The position numbers and the translations under genes are program-made. Source: Singulisphaera sp. GP187 (lineage in GTDB: Bacteria; Planctomycetota; Planctomycetia; Gemmatales; Gemmataceae). Taken from it: a DNA stretch of 39,842 bases. The stretch covers positions 1-39,842 of the forward strand of contig CAMAUE010000035.1 in NCBI GenBank assembly GCA_945861245.1, written 5' to 3'. Positions 25,340 through 33,789 of this stretch are shown one piece after another (within the stretch, counting starts at the first letter, position 1; the number at the start of each line of letters is the position of its first letter). A model generated the notes under the pieces. It worked only from the letters and a program-made list of their open reading frames with translations. It was not told the origin of the DNA and made no database searches.

Positions 25340-26746
25340 TCACTTCCCGTCAATCGCCTTGAACGGAAACACTTTCGATGGCACATGCTGCTCGTGCATG
25401 ATCCGCAGCGCTCGCTCGACGATGGCGGGGTTTGCCGCGGCGACATCGGTCGTCTCGCCGATATCCTTGGCGAGATTGTAAAGCTGCAACGTCAGGTTGC
25501 CCTTGTGCATATTTTGTCTGAGCGCTTTCCAATCGCCCATGCGCACCGCTTGCTGACCGCCATAGCCGGGAAACTCCCAGTAAAGAAAGTCGTGCTCCTT
25601 TTGCGCGCCTTTGCCAAGAATCGTCGGCAACATACTAATCCCATCGAGACCGTTGGGCGTCTTCGCGCCGGCGATATCGCAGAGCGTCGGCAGCACGTCC
25701 TGGAAGCCACTGATGTGTTCGGTGGTCCGTCCCGGTGCCGACTCGCCCGGCCAACGGACGATCATCGGCACGCGGACGCCGCCCTCGAATAGGCTGCCTT
25801 TGAAGCCGCGAAGTCGCCCCGCCGACCGGAAGAACACCGAGTCCGATCCGCCCACGCCATCGTGCGTTGGCCCGTTATCACTCGAAAAGATGATGATCGT
25901 GTCGTCGTCCAATCCCAGCTGCTGAAGCAGATCGATAATCCGGCCAAAGGTGCGATCCATCTGCGTAATCATGGCGGCATAAGCGGCGCGCGGCGTCGGG
26001 TGCGGCTGATAGCCTTTCTTGCCAAGGTACGGCGTCTCTTCAAATTTCCCCTGGTACTCCTTCAGCGATTCGTCGTTCGATTGTAACGCCACGTGCGGAA
26101 TCGTGAACGGCAAATATAAGAAAAAACTCTTATCCTTGTTTTTGCGTATGAATTCGAGCGATTCTTTCTCAAAGAGATCGTGCGAATGCGTCTTGCCCTT
26201 GGCCCCGCCGGGGTTGCCTTCGAGCGGCACCTGTTGGGCGTTGCGCCAGAGAAATTTGGGGCAGTGGTTGTGAGCATGGCGCTGGCAGTAGTAGCCGAAG
26301 AAGTGGCCGAACCCTTGCTTTTGCGGATCGCCTGTCGAATCATGCATGCCCAGACCCCACTTGCCGATCATGCCCGTGGCGTAGCCAAGCTGCTGCAAGA
26401 TGCGTGCGATGGTGAGCGTGTTGGCAACGATCGGCAGCTGGCCGTCGGGCTTCGTCTCGCTGTTGTTGCGAACCTGGGCATGGCCGGAGTGCAGGCCGGT
26501 CATCAGCACGCAGCGCGACGGCGCGCAGACGGCGTTGCCCGAATAATGCTGCGTAAACCGCAGCCCCTGCTTGGCCATCATATCCAACCGCGGCGTGCGA
26601 ATCTTGTCCTGCCCATAGCTGCCCAGTTCGGCATAGCCAAGATCGTCGGCCAAGATGTAGATGATATTCGGCTTGCGTTTGTCGCCCGCCTGTGCGTGCA
26701 GCGTGATGGCAAGGAGCGCAATCAAGGAGAGAAGGATGCATCGCAT
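25340..26746 (-). CDS. Secreted sulfatase, Cys type
   Basis: 468-residue arylsulfatase-family enzyme that hydrolyses sulfate esters. The start is the ATG at 26746, which gives a clean signal peptide (MRCILLSLIALLAITLHAQA); the longer in-frame reading has no signal at its start. The catalytic formylglycine precursor Cys is C74 in the C-x-P-S-R motif (NAVCAPSRCVLMTG). The calcium-binding pair is D34-D35 (YILADDLGYAE), and a second metal motif is FSSDNGPTHDG. The Cys must be converted by a formylglycine-generating enzyme, not encoded here. Sulfatases are massively expanded in Planctomycetota for sulfated polysaccharides. It is last in a minus-strand row after the VWA gene (194 bp gap). Confidence 0.95.
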   Translation of the reverse strand: MRCILLSLIALLAITLHAQAGDKRKPNIIYILADDLGYAELGSYGQDKIRTPRLDMMAKQGLRFTQHYSGNAVCAPSRCVLMTGLHSGHAQVRNNSETKPDGQLPIVANTLTIARILQQLGYATGMIGKWGLGMHDSTGDPQKQGFGHFFGYYCQRHAHNHCPKFLWRNAQQVPLEGNPGGAKGKTHSHDLFEKESLEFIRKNKDKSFFLYLPFTIPHVALQSNDESLKEYQGKFEETPYLGKKGYQPHPTPRAAYAAMITQMDRTFGRIIDLLQQLGLDDDTIIIFSSDNGPTHDGVGGSDSVFFRSAGRLRGFKGSLFEGGVRVPMIVRWPGESAPGRTTEHISGFQDVLPTLCDIAGAKTPNGLDGISMLPTILGKGAQKEHDFLYWEFPGYGGQQAVRMGDWKALRQNMHKGNLTLQLYNLAKDIGETTDVAAANPAIVERALRIMHEQHVPSKVFPFKAIDGK

Positions 26747-26940
26747 GGTGTCGATTCCCAAGATTGAAGGGGCGGACCATGCGGACATGATAGCGAATTC
26801 GGTGGCGGGATTTCGTTGAGAAAGAAACAAAGGCTCTCTGCTCGGTGCGATCACCTACGAGTTGCCGGTGAAGTGACATACTCCGTTTGGCCGCGAGGCG
26901 CAAAGATCTCGCTCCGCTGCGCGTCACGGCTGAACGAGAA

Positions 26941-28581
26941 TCATACGCCCGATTTTCGCAGCAGAGTCGGCAGCGCGATCAGGCCGCCGAGCAATACCAG
27001 CAAAATCACGTAAACGATATGGCTCATCTCAGCGACGACCAGGCCTCGCCGCAGATAGCTGCCGGTGAGTTCCTCGACGACGTTTTCGGTCCCGCCTGCG
27101 CCGACGCGAATCAGCTTTAGCGTGACGTTGCGCTGTTTGCCATCGGCACGCTGGCTGAGGCTGGCGAAAACGATCTCGTGCGATTCGCGTTGAATGTTTT
27201 GCGTGACCTGCTCGAAGATCAGTTGCAGGTCTTTGACGTTCTTGGCGGGATAATACTTGCCGCCGGTCTCGCTCGCGATGCGTTTGAGGGCGATTTCGTC
27301 GATGCCGTCGTCATGCAGTTGGATCGAGAGGTTCTCGAATATTTCGATAAGCGAGGCTTTGTTCTTGGCGTGGTAAAACTTGCCGCCGGTTTGCTCGGCC
27401 ATCATTTTCATGGTGCGGTCGTCGAGATCGATCGGTTGGCCGAAACCGAGCATGTGCACCTGGATTCTCGCTTCCTTGGCGCGGGCGATGACCTCTTCGA
27501 CCCCGCGTCGGCTGGAGTTGTCCTTGCCGTCGGTCATCGCGATGACCGCGCGTTTGCCCTTGGCGCCGTCGGCGTCGAGCAAACAGACGGCGTCGTAGGT
27601 CGCATCAAGCAGCGCGGTCTCGCCGACGGGCCTGAGCGCCTTGATGTTCGCCTTGATCTCCAAGCCACGCGACTTATCCAGGAATGGTTCGGGGGTACCG
27701 ACGTAGGTGCTGAACGGAAGGATGCTCGCGCGGCCAACACTCGACATCGAATCAACGAACCGCTCGCCGGCGAGGTGCAGGGCTTCGATCTTGGAGATTG
27801 TATCCTGATCGTCGGCGGGCGGCTTCATGCTGCCGCTGTGATCGAGTGCCAGCACGGTGTTTACCTGATCGAGTTTGCCGGGTTCGCCGATACCGATCGT
27901 GTAAACTCGCACGCGCTCCTGGGTCGCTTCCTGGATGATCTGCTCGATCAGTTTTTTGCTATTGAGGTCGATGCCATCGGTAACGATCACCAGCGCCCGC
28001 TCGCGGCCACGCTGGGCGCTCTGCAGCATCTTGATGCCCACGGAGGCGGCGTCGAGGTAGGCGGTTCCGCCGCGCGGTTGGACCGATTGGATTTTTGTCA
28101 GTAATGGCGTGCGGTCATAGATCGGGATGAGTGAATCGCGAACCTCATGGTCGAACAGGATCAAGCCGCAGTCAGCGCCGCGCGGCAGCTTGCGCAGAAA
28201 CACGCCGGCGGCGACGCGGGCCTGTTCCATTCGGCCATGTTCTTTCATACTGCCCGACGTGTCGAGCGCGAGCATTACCGTCAAATCTTCCGAGGCTACC
28301 GGCCTTGGGACGTCGAATACCTTGATGCGATGGCCGTCCTCTTCGATGACGATCTTGTAGTCGTCGCTTAGGTTCTCGACCTTGTTGCCGTCGAGAGTGA
28401 TGCCGAACCGGACTTTGATGTAGATGCCGTCCTTGCCGTCGGGCGAGCGGTCGGACTGCAAAACGTCTTTGATGCGATCGAAGTCAAGTTGATATGGCAG
28501 CTTGGATACAGGCGTTTGCCCCGATGCGGCGAGCACGCAGATCGCCATTACACTTCCCGCGAAAAACGGTGACGAACGCAT
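26941..28581 (-). CDS. Secreted, membrane-anchored protein with two VWA domains, apparently nested
   Basis: 546 aa from the ATG at 28581 (gggagg upstream); signal peptide at the N-terminus and one membrane helix at the C-terminus (IVYVILLVLLGGLIALPTLL). The N-terminal ~100 residues are a beta region of the VWFA-related type. The first VWA starts with D107-x-S109-x-S111 (LALDTSGSM) and has GGTAYLDA and VTDGIDLNS. The second starts at D247-x-S249-x-S251 (LALDHSGSM) and has GETALLDA and MTDGKDNSS, so both metal sites look complete. The last VWA helix motif (ETGGKYYPAKN) appears twice after the second domain, as if the second VWA (residues about 241-425) were inserted before the last helix of the first. 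Likely a surface adhesion or scaffold protein. Flanked by protease and sulfatase genes. Confidence 0.88.
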   Translation of the reverse strand: MRSSPFFAGSVMAICVLAASGQTPVSKLPYQLDFDRIKDVLQSDRSPDGKDGIYIKVRFGITLDGNKVENLSDDYKIVIEEDGHRIKVFDVPRPVASEDLTVMLALDTSGSMKEHGRMEQARVAAGVFLRKLPRGADCGLILFDHEVRDSLIPIYDRTPLLTKIQSVQPRGGTAYLDAASVGIKMLQSAQRGRERALVIVTDGIDLNSKKLIEQIIQEATQERVRVYTIGIGEPGKLDQVNTVLALDHSGSMKPPADDQDTISKIEALHLAGERFVDSMSSVGRASILPFSTYVGTPEPFLDKSRGLEIKANIKALRPVGETALLDATYDAVCLLDADGAKGKRAVIAMTDGKDNSSRRGVEEVIARAKEARIQVHMLGFGQPIDLDDRTMKMMAEQTGGKFYHAKNKASLIEIFENLSIQLHDDGIDEIALKRIASETGGKYYPAKNVKDLQLIFEQVTQNIQRESHEIVFASLSQRADGKQRNVTLKLIRVGAGGTENVVEELTGSYLRRGLVVAEMSHIVYVILLVLLGGLIALPTLLRKSGV

Positions 28582-28799
28582 GGTCAACCTCCCGGGAATC
28601 CCATAATTAGCTATGAGCCGATAACTTTCCGCCAAGCAATTGCTCGTGCCGATAACGGATAGTTTGATTGCGAACGAAGCCCGCGAATGGGAGCACGTGT
28701 AGGTAATTGTAGCGGAATCCGCGAACTTTTTGTTATTATTCTATCTCAGGTTATTTGGTCAATCAGGTTTCATTATCCGACGCGCTCCAAATGCACTCC

Positions 28800-29801
28800 C
28801 TACTTCTGCCGCTGACCTAGCACCACGTTAATTTGCAGTGTCTGATTACCACGCTGGAGGTGGATGGCGATGGTATTGCCTGGCCGCTGCGATTTCAGGA
28901 AAGCGCCAAGTTCCTCGGAGTTCGCTGGTGTCGAGGTGCCGAGCTTGAGGATGATGTCGTTCGCACGCAGCCCGGCGAGATCCGCAGGCGAACCAGGCGT
29001 GACCGATTCGATTTTCAGGCGGTTCTTCTCGCCGATGGCACGCGCGCCGAGGTACGGCTCGGCTGGCTTGAAGATGTCGAGAAACGTAAACGGACTGCCC
29101 CAGACTTCGCCACGAGCCAGGCGAGGCCAGGTGTCGTTGTAGGTGCCGATGGGGACGTGTACGTTCGAGCTGACTTTGCCGCCGATTCGGCTATGGATGC
29201 CGATGACGCGCCCGTGCATATCGAAGAGAGGCCCGCCGGAGTCGCCGCCGACGAGTGCGCAATCGGTGACGATCGTGCTCTCGGTGATCGACTGGATGCG
29301 TCCAACCCGAACGACGGGCGGGCGACCAGGCTTCAAACCGCCGGGATGACCGAGCGCGAGGCACCATTGGCCTTTCTTCAGCTCGATCGATTTGGCGACC
29401 GGCGCAAATGCGAAGTCGCCCTTCTCGGTGATCTTGACCATGCCGCTATCGATGCCGTTGTTGATGCCGAGCGTGCGGCCTTTGAGCCGTGAGTTGTCAT
29501 GCAAGATGATTGAGACGTCGCGGTCGGCGTCCATGGTGACGTGGCCGGCGGTGAGGATGGTGCCATCGCGATCAACGATCACGCCGCTGCCCTGTGCTCC
29601 GCCGAGGCGCAGGCAGACCGTCGCGGGCAGAACCCGAGCGACGAGCTTCTGCACGTGCGCTTCGATGTCCTGCAAGTCCTTGAGTGTTTCCGGCACGGGT
29701 TTTGTCAAAGCCGCCGGCAGGATGCCTTGTGCGTAGAGAGTCGGTAGGCTGCTCGTTGTGAGCGCAATCAGTACAAGAAAAAAAGCAACTTTGGGACGCA
29801 T
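28800..29801 (-). CDS. Secreted trypsin-like serine protease with PDZ domain (HtrA/Deg-like)
   Basis: 333 aa with signal peptide (MRPKVAFFLVLIALTTSSLP). The chymotrypsin-fold protease domain has an intact catalytic triad: H87 (TAGHV), D118 (GIDSGMVKI) and S188 (GGDSGGPLF). A single PDZ domain follows near residues 250-330 (PYLGARAIGEKNRLKIESVTPGSPADLAGLRANDIILKLG is the entry to it). Family members degrade or chaperone damaged periplasmic proteins. The usual Deg protein has two PDZ domains or an anchor; this one has one PDZ. It is the first gene of a minus-strand row (protease, VWA, sulfatase) with gaps of about 220 and 195 bp; co-regulation is only inferred. Confidence 0.92.
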   Translation of the reverse strand: MRPKVAFFLVLIALTTSSLPTLYAQGILPAALTKPVPETLKDLQDIEAHVQKLVARVLPATVCLRLGGAQGSGVIVDRDGTILTAGHVTMDADRDVSIILHDNSRLKGRTLGINNGIDSGMVKITEKGDFAFAPVAKSIELKKGQWCLALGHPGGLKPGRPPVVRVGRIQSITESTIVTDCALVGGDSGGPLFDMHGRVIGIHSRIGGKVSSNVHVPIGTYNDTWPRLARGEVWGSPFTFLDIFKPAEPYLGARAIGEKNRLKIESVTPGSPADLAGLRANDIILKLGTSTPANSEELGAFLKSQRPGNTIAIHLQRGNQTLQINVVLGQRQK

Positions 29802-30715
29802 TCAGCAACCCCTCATAACGGTGTGCACAGACCGGCCAACGATGTGCGGCCTTATTGAAGAGTATCAGTTTTTCGCGTGTTGTGGGATCACAATAATTGC
29901 CGCCCCGCCGATCACTTCAATTTTCACGCCGCCGACAAAACTGAATCTCCGAGGCTGAAGCGTAAGCGAGGCTGCCTGAATGCCTCGCCTACGCTTCAGC
30001 CTCGGACCGAAATTTGATTTTTGTCTGGCGCGTCAATTTTCCGACGACCTTGACCCGTGAATCAGCCCCGCCTTCCAACCGGGCGCACGCACGATTGGAC
30101 CTTCGCGCGAATTGTGATCGGTGTAAAAGTGTTTGACCAACGGACGCAATGCCGTCAGCCCCCAACAGATACGGATTCAGCAGCGGAGCCGTAAAGTTCC
30201 TGTGAACGATTCCGATCTGCCTTTGGCCGAAGAATCGCGACAGTTGATGCAGAGAACGCAAGCGAATTTGCTCTATGCCCAGCGCGTACGCCTCGATACC
30301 GTGGTGATCGAATAGCGTAAGATCGTTGGAATTTTGCTAATAGCGATTGCACGTTTCGTCAACTCGTCGATTATTACGACAAAGCAAGCAGCCCAGCACA
30401 TTATCGAGCATTCCAACATAGCATCGAGAACGGGTGTTGACAATTATGACCGGCCACACGGGATGAGTTGAGGTTCGCGCAAAGGCGCGAAGACGCCAAA
30501 GGATCGCTCCTATTTTCCTCGTTCCCAAACTCCTGTTCGGGAATGTCCATTCAGGAACCTCTGTTTCGTCTCCGGAATTGATACGATTTCAGCCGCCGCG
30601 AAATGGAGTTTCAAGATCGTGAGTTCTCAAACAGGAATTTGGGAATTACGGCAACGTAGCCAGCAGACTTTCATCGCGATGCCCGCTGATGCCGATTCGA
30701 CCATACAATTGCACC
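29802..30715. other. Long gap between the protease and the broken glycosyltransferase
   Basis: No recognisable gene. It holds the composite palindrome at 29917-30046, a small hairpin ttcgcgc-aaag-gcgcgaa (30474-30491), and a 15-bp inverted repeat (30523-30537 with 30630-30644). A short frame (about 30202-30315, ending LLYAQRVRLDTVVIE) could be the tail of a lost gene, but nothing identifies it. Confidence 0.6.
29917..30046. repeat. Third composite element (family B2, full-length)
   Basis: The inner palindrome has 24-bp arms (29949-29972 and 29982-30005; core gaggctgaagcgtaagcgag) with one mismatch. Outer arms are gccgacaaaa and ttttgtctggc. Direct repeats tcaattttcacg (29917-) and tcaattttccgacg (30033-30046) flank it. 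Same architecture as the two elements at 23831-24068, 6 kb away. Confidence 0.85.
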
Positions 30716-31859
30716 ATGGATGTCGTGGCTTATTGTTTTTGGTTCTGCGTCGCGCTGACGGTGTATACGTATTTTCTCTATCCGATACTTCTCGGATTCT
30801 TGAGCGTAGCCCTTGGGCGCGATCGGCAAATCGGGCGAACGTCGAGTTCCGTCAGCTTTCTGCTCTCGGTGCATAACGAGGAAGCGGACCTCGCCCGGCG
30901 ATTGACGGAACTATTGTCGCAAATACGCAATGCTGGTGTTTCGGGCGAGATCATCCTAATCTCGGATGGCTCAACGGACGGGTCAGTCGCCGTCGCGGAA
31001 TCGTTTGCCAGCCAAGGTGTTCGCGTGATTGCTCAGGCGAGCAAACAAGGCAAAGCCGCCGCACTCACCCGTCGGGGCCGCCATCGCAACGGGCGATGTC
31101 CTAGTCTTTGCGGATGCCAGGCAACGCTGGGCCGACGACGCACTCGCTCGGCTGCACGAGAACTTTGCCGACCCGGAAGTCGGGGCAGCATCGGGCGATC
31201 TCGTGTTGGAGTCTGCGCCCGGTGTGCTTGCCGGCGTCGGGGTTTATTGGCGTTTCGAGAAATGGATGCGCAAGCGCGAAAGCCGGCTTGGTTCCCAGGT
31301 CGGCGCGATCAGCGCAGGCCGGCGCAGCCTGTTTACGCCGATTCCGCCTGGCACGCTGCTCGACGACGTCTATTGGCTGATGCACGTCGCCCTCAAAGGC
31401 TATCGTGTTGTGCATGATGATCGCGTGCTCGCCTACGATCGCTTGCCGGACGATCCGCGCGACGACTTTCGCCGCAAAGTGCGCACGCTTGCCGGCAACT
31501 TTTAACTGCTAACCCAGCTGCCCTTCGCCGCGTTTGTGCCGATCCGCAATCCGGTCTGGTGGCAATGGCTATCGCACAAATTGTGCCGCCTGGCCGTACC
31601 ATGGGCGCTGCTCGGCGCGCTGGTATCCAACATTTTTCTGAACGGAGATTTGCTAACCATCTGTCTTGGGGTACAATGCGTCGGCTACGCGCTGGGAGCG
31701 CTTGGCATGACCCCCGCCATTGAAAAGCGTTCGCGGGTGCTATCTGCAGGCGCATGGTTTCTCGTGCTCAACGCCGACGCCTGGATCGCCTTCTGGGTGT
31801 GGATCACCGGCCAAGCCGAACGCTCCTGGCATAAAGTGCGATACGAATCGCCTACATGA
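30716..31859 (+). pseudogene. Glycosyltransferase family 2 gene, broken by a frameshift and a nonsense codon
   Basis: The intact form would be a ~380-residue membrane GT2 enzyme. It has N-terminal membrane helices (VVAYCFWFCVALTVYTYFLY) and a nucleotide-sugar domain (LLSVHNEEADLARRL, ILISDGSTDGS, ATGDVLVFADARQRW). The acceptor motif region LLDDVYWLM and a C-terminal pair of helices follow. Reading from the ATG at 30716 shifts at the CCC run 31068-31070; dropping one C restores ALTVGAAIATGDVLVF. In the restored frame a TAA at 31503-31505 interrupts GNF*LLTQLPF, where CAA (Gln) is expected, a single C-to-T change. The last part (to 31859) remains open in that frame. The two independent lesions argue for a true pseudogene. 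No exopolysaccharide cluster surrounds it. Confidence 0.8.
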
Positions 31860-31892
31860 ATTCCGCTTGCGTCATTCAATCGAAAAACGATT

Positions 31893-32000
31893 CAACCACG
31901 GATAACACCGATGAACACGGATAAATTCAATACATGTGGTGAAGTAAAATAATCTATACGTAGACATCATTCTTGCATTTATCCGTGTTATCCGTTGTTA
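31893..32000. repeat. Wide inverted repeat (accacggataacac type)
   Basis: accacggataacac and aacacggataaat (31893-31926) pair with atttatccgtgtt and gtgttatccgttgtt (31977-32000), about 50 bases apart. It occupies the gap between the broken glycosyltransferase and the pseudouridine synthase and ends 20 bp before the latter's start. Confidence 0.8.
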
Positions 32001-32020
32001 CATCCTACATCTTCGATCCT

Positions 32021-32719
32021 ATGAAACTCGAACCTCTCGACATCCTGTTTGAAGACAATCATTGCCTGGCCATCGCCAAGCCGTGTGGCATCGCCTGCGC
32101 GCATTTTCAGGGCGAAGAACAAACGCTCGATCGCCAGGTCAAAGAGTACCTCAAAGACAAATATCGCAAAGCCGGCAATGTCTTCCTCGGTATCGTCCAT
32201 CGACTCGACAAGCCGGTCTCCGGCGTCATGCTGTTCGCACGAACCAGCAAGTCGGCGGCCCGGCTCAGCGAACAGTTTCGCGAAGGCACGATCGACAAAA
32301 TCTACTGGGCCGTCGTTGAAGGTACACTTGCCAAGGACGCCGGTTCGCTTGAACATTGGCTGCGGAAGAATCAAGAAACGCACCGCGTCGATGTGCTCGA
32401 ACCGCATGCCGACGGCGCCAAGCAAGCCCTGCTGCATTATCAACGCAAGGCTATTGACGGCGCCGTCTCGTGGGTCGAAATCCGACCGCAAACCGGTCGC
32501 ACACATCAACTCCGTGTACAACTCGCCCATCACGGCCATCCCATTTACGGCGATTCGCGCTACGGTTCTGTCCGTACTTTTGGCCGGGGCATCGCGCTGC
32601 ACGCTCGCGCATTGACGTTCCTGCATCCGATCCGCTACGAGCCGATCACGCTCACGGCGTGCCTGCCCCACGATTGGCATGTGCGTTTCGCGCCGCTCAT
32701 GAACGAGGCCCAGCGATGA
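32021..32719 (+). CDS. Pseudouridine synthase, RluA/RluD family, no S4 domain
   Basis: Converts uridine to pseudouridine in rRNA or tRNA, 232 aa from the ATG at 32021 (MKLEPLDILFEDNHCLAIAKP). The catalytic Asp is D63 in the family motif IVHRLDKPVSGV. Other hallmarks are the LAIAKPCGI strand near the start and RTHQLRVQLAHHGHPIYGD with RYG near the C-terminus. There is no N-terminal S4 RNA-binding domain, so it resembles the short RluA/TruC-like members; which RNA site it modifies cannot be told. Its stop overlaps the next gene's start (ATGA at 32716-32719), so the two are translationally coupled. Confidence 0.93.
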   Translation: MKLEPLDILFEDNHCLAIAKPCGIACAHFQGEEQTLDRQVKEYLKDKYRKAGNVFLGIVHRLDKPVSGVMLFARTSKSAARLSEQFREGTIDKIYWAVVEGTLAKDAGSLEHWLRKNQETHRVDVLEPHADGAKQALLHYQRKAIDGAVSWVEIRPQTGRTHQLRVQLAHHGHPIYGDSRYGSVRTFGRGIALHARALTFLHPIRYEPITLTACLPHDWHVRFAPLMNEAQR

Positions 32720-33669
32720 ACGATCCGATTCTGCAATCGATCCGCGACACGATCCAGAACGACATCGGCAAGCGTGGCCTGCGTGCCGACCCCGTCGCGA
32801 ATCTCGTCAATGCCTATCCCGATGATTTCCAATACGCCTGCGAAACGATCGCGCTTCACCCAAAGCCAGCGCTCTGCATCGTTACCGGATTTTTCATCCC
32901 GACCGCGACGCCGCCCGCTGGTGAAACGGATGGCCCGCTCGGCGCGTTGTTTCTCGCGCGGGCATTGGTGCCGCTCGGCATTCCGGTCGTGCTGGCGACC
33001 GATGCATTCTGCGTGCGTGCTTTCGAAACCGGCTTGGCAGAGTGCGGCCTGCGCGACCGCGTGCCAATCGTCACGCTACCGACGTTCACCGACGCCGCGA
33101 CGATGAGCGATGCGGATTACGCGAACCATGTTCTAGGCGAGATGTCGCTCACGCATCGGATCGCCATCGAGCGCGTCGGCCCAAACCACGATGGCCGATG
33201 TCTGACAATGCGTGGCCGCGACATTACGGACCGCATGAGCCCGGCGCAGCGCATCTTCAAGCCGGGCGGGATTGTCACGATCGGCATCGGCGATGGCGGC
33301 AATGAGATCGGCATGGGCAAGATCGCGCCAGAGATCATCGCTCGCAACATCGCCAACGGCGACGCCATCGCCTGTCGCACCGCAACCGATCATCTCATCG
33401 TCACCGGCGTCAGCAACTGGGGCGGCTACGCTCTCGCCGCCGGCGTCGCCCATCTCCGCCGCGTTTCGCTTGCTGGGGAATTGTTCGACCCGGATCGTGA
33501 ACGCGCTATTCTCGAACGCATGGTCGCTGCGGGCCCGCTCGTCGACGGCGTCACCGGCCAACCAAGCGCGACCGTCGACGGCCTTACGTGGGAGCAGTAT
33601 GCAGATGTGCTGGTGCGGATTGGTTTTTTGGCAAAGGCTGAAGGGCCATTTGGCAACAATGGGCACTAA
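32716..33669 (+). CDS. DUF4392 / D-glutamate cyclase-like protein
   Basis: 317-residue protein of the DUF4392 family, which includes the catalytic domain of mammalian D-glutamate cyclase (converts D-glutamate to 5-oxo-D-proline). Family signs are VTGFFIPTATPPAGETDGPLGA (residues about 56-77), AIERVGPNHDG, and the glycine-rich GDGGNEIGMG at 192-201. A role in clearing D-glutamate, a peptidoglycan building block, is plausible but inferred only from the family. The ATG at 32716 overlaps the stop of the pseudouridine synthase gene; longer in-frame upstream reading is a shadow of that gene. It is convergent with the comM-like gene. Confidence 0.85.
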   Translation: MNDPILQSIRDTIQNDIGKRGLRADPVANLVNAYPDDFQYACETIALHPKPALCIVTGFFIPTATPPAGETDGPLGALFLARALVPLGIPVVLATDAFCVRAFETGLAECGLRDRVPIVTLPTFTDAATMSDADYANHVLGEMSLTHRIAIERVGPNHDGRCLTMRGRDITDRMSPAQRIFKPGGIVTIGIGDGGNEIGMGKIAPEIIARNIANGDAIACRTATDHLIVTGVSNWGGYALAAGVAHLRRVSLAGELFDPDRERAILERMVAAGPLVDGVTGQPSATVDGLTWEQYADVLVRIGFLAKAEGPFGNNGH

Positions 33670-33789
33670 CTCGTAAATCAGGGTAACAACTAAAGGTCGC
33701 AAAGTGCGATTTCGGTTGGCTCTCGGTCGATGGCCAACTCCTTGGCCTGTACCCCACTTATCGCTGCGCTCGTGAGGGGCGGGGGTTGC

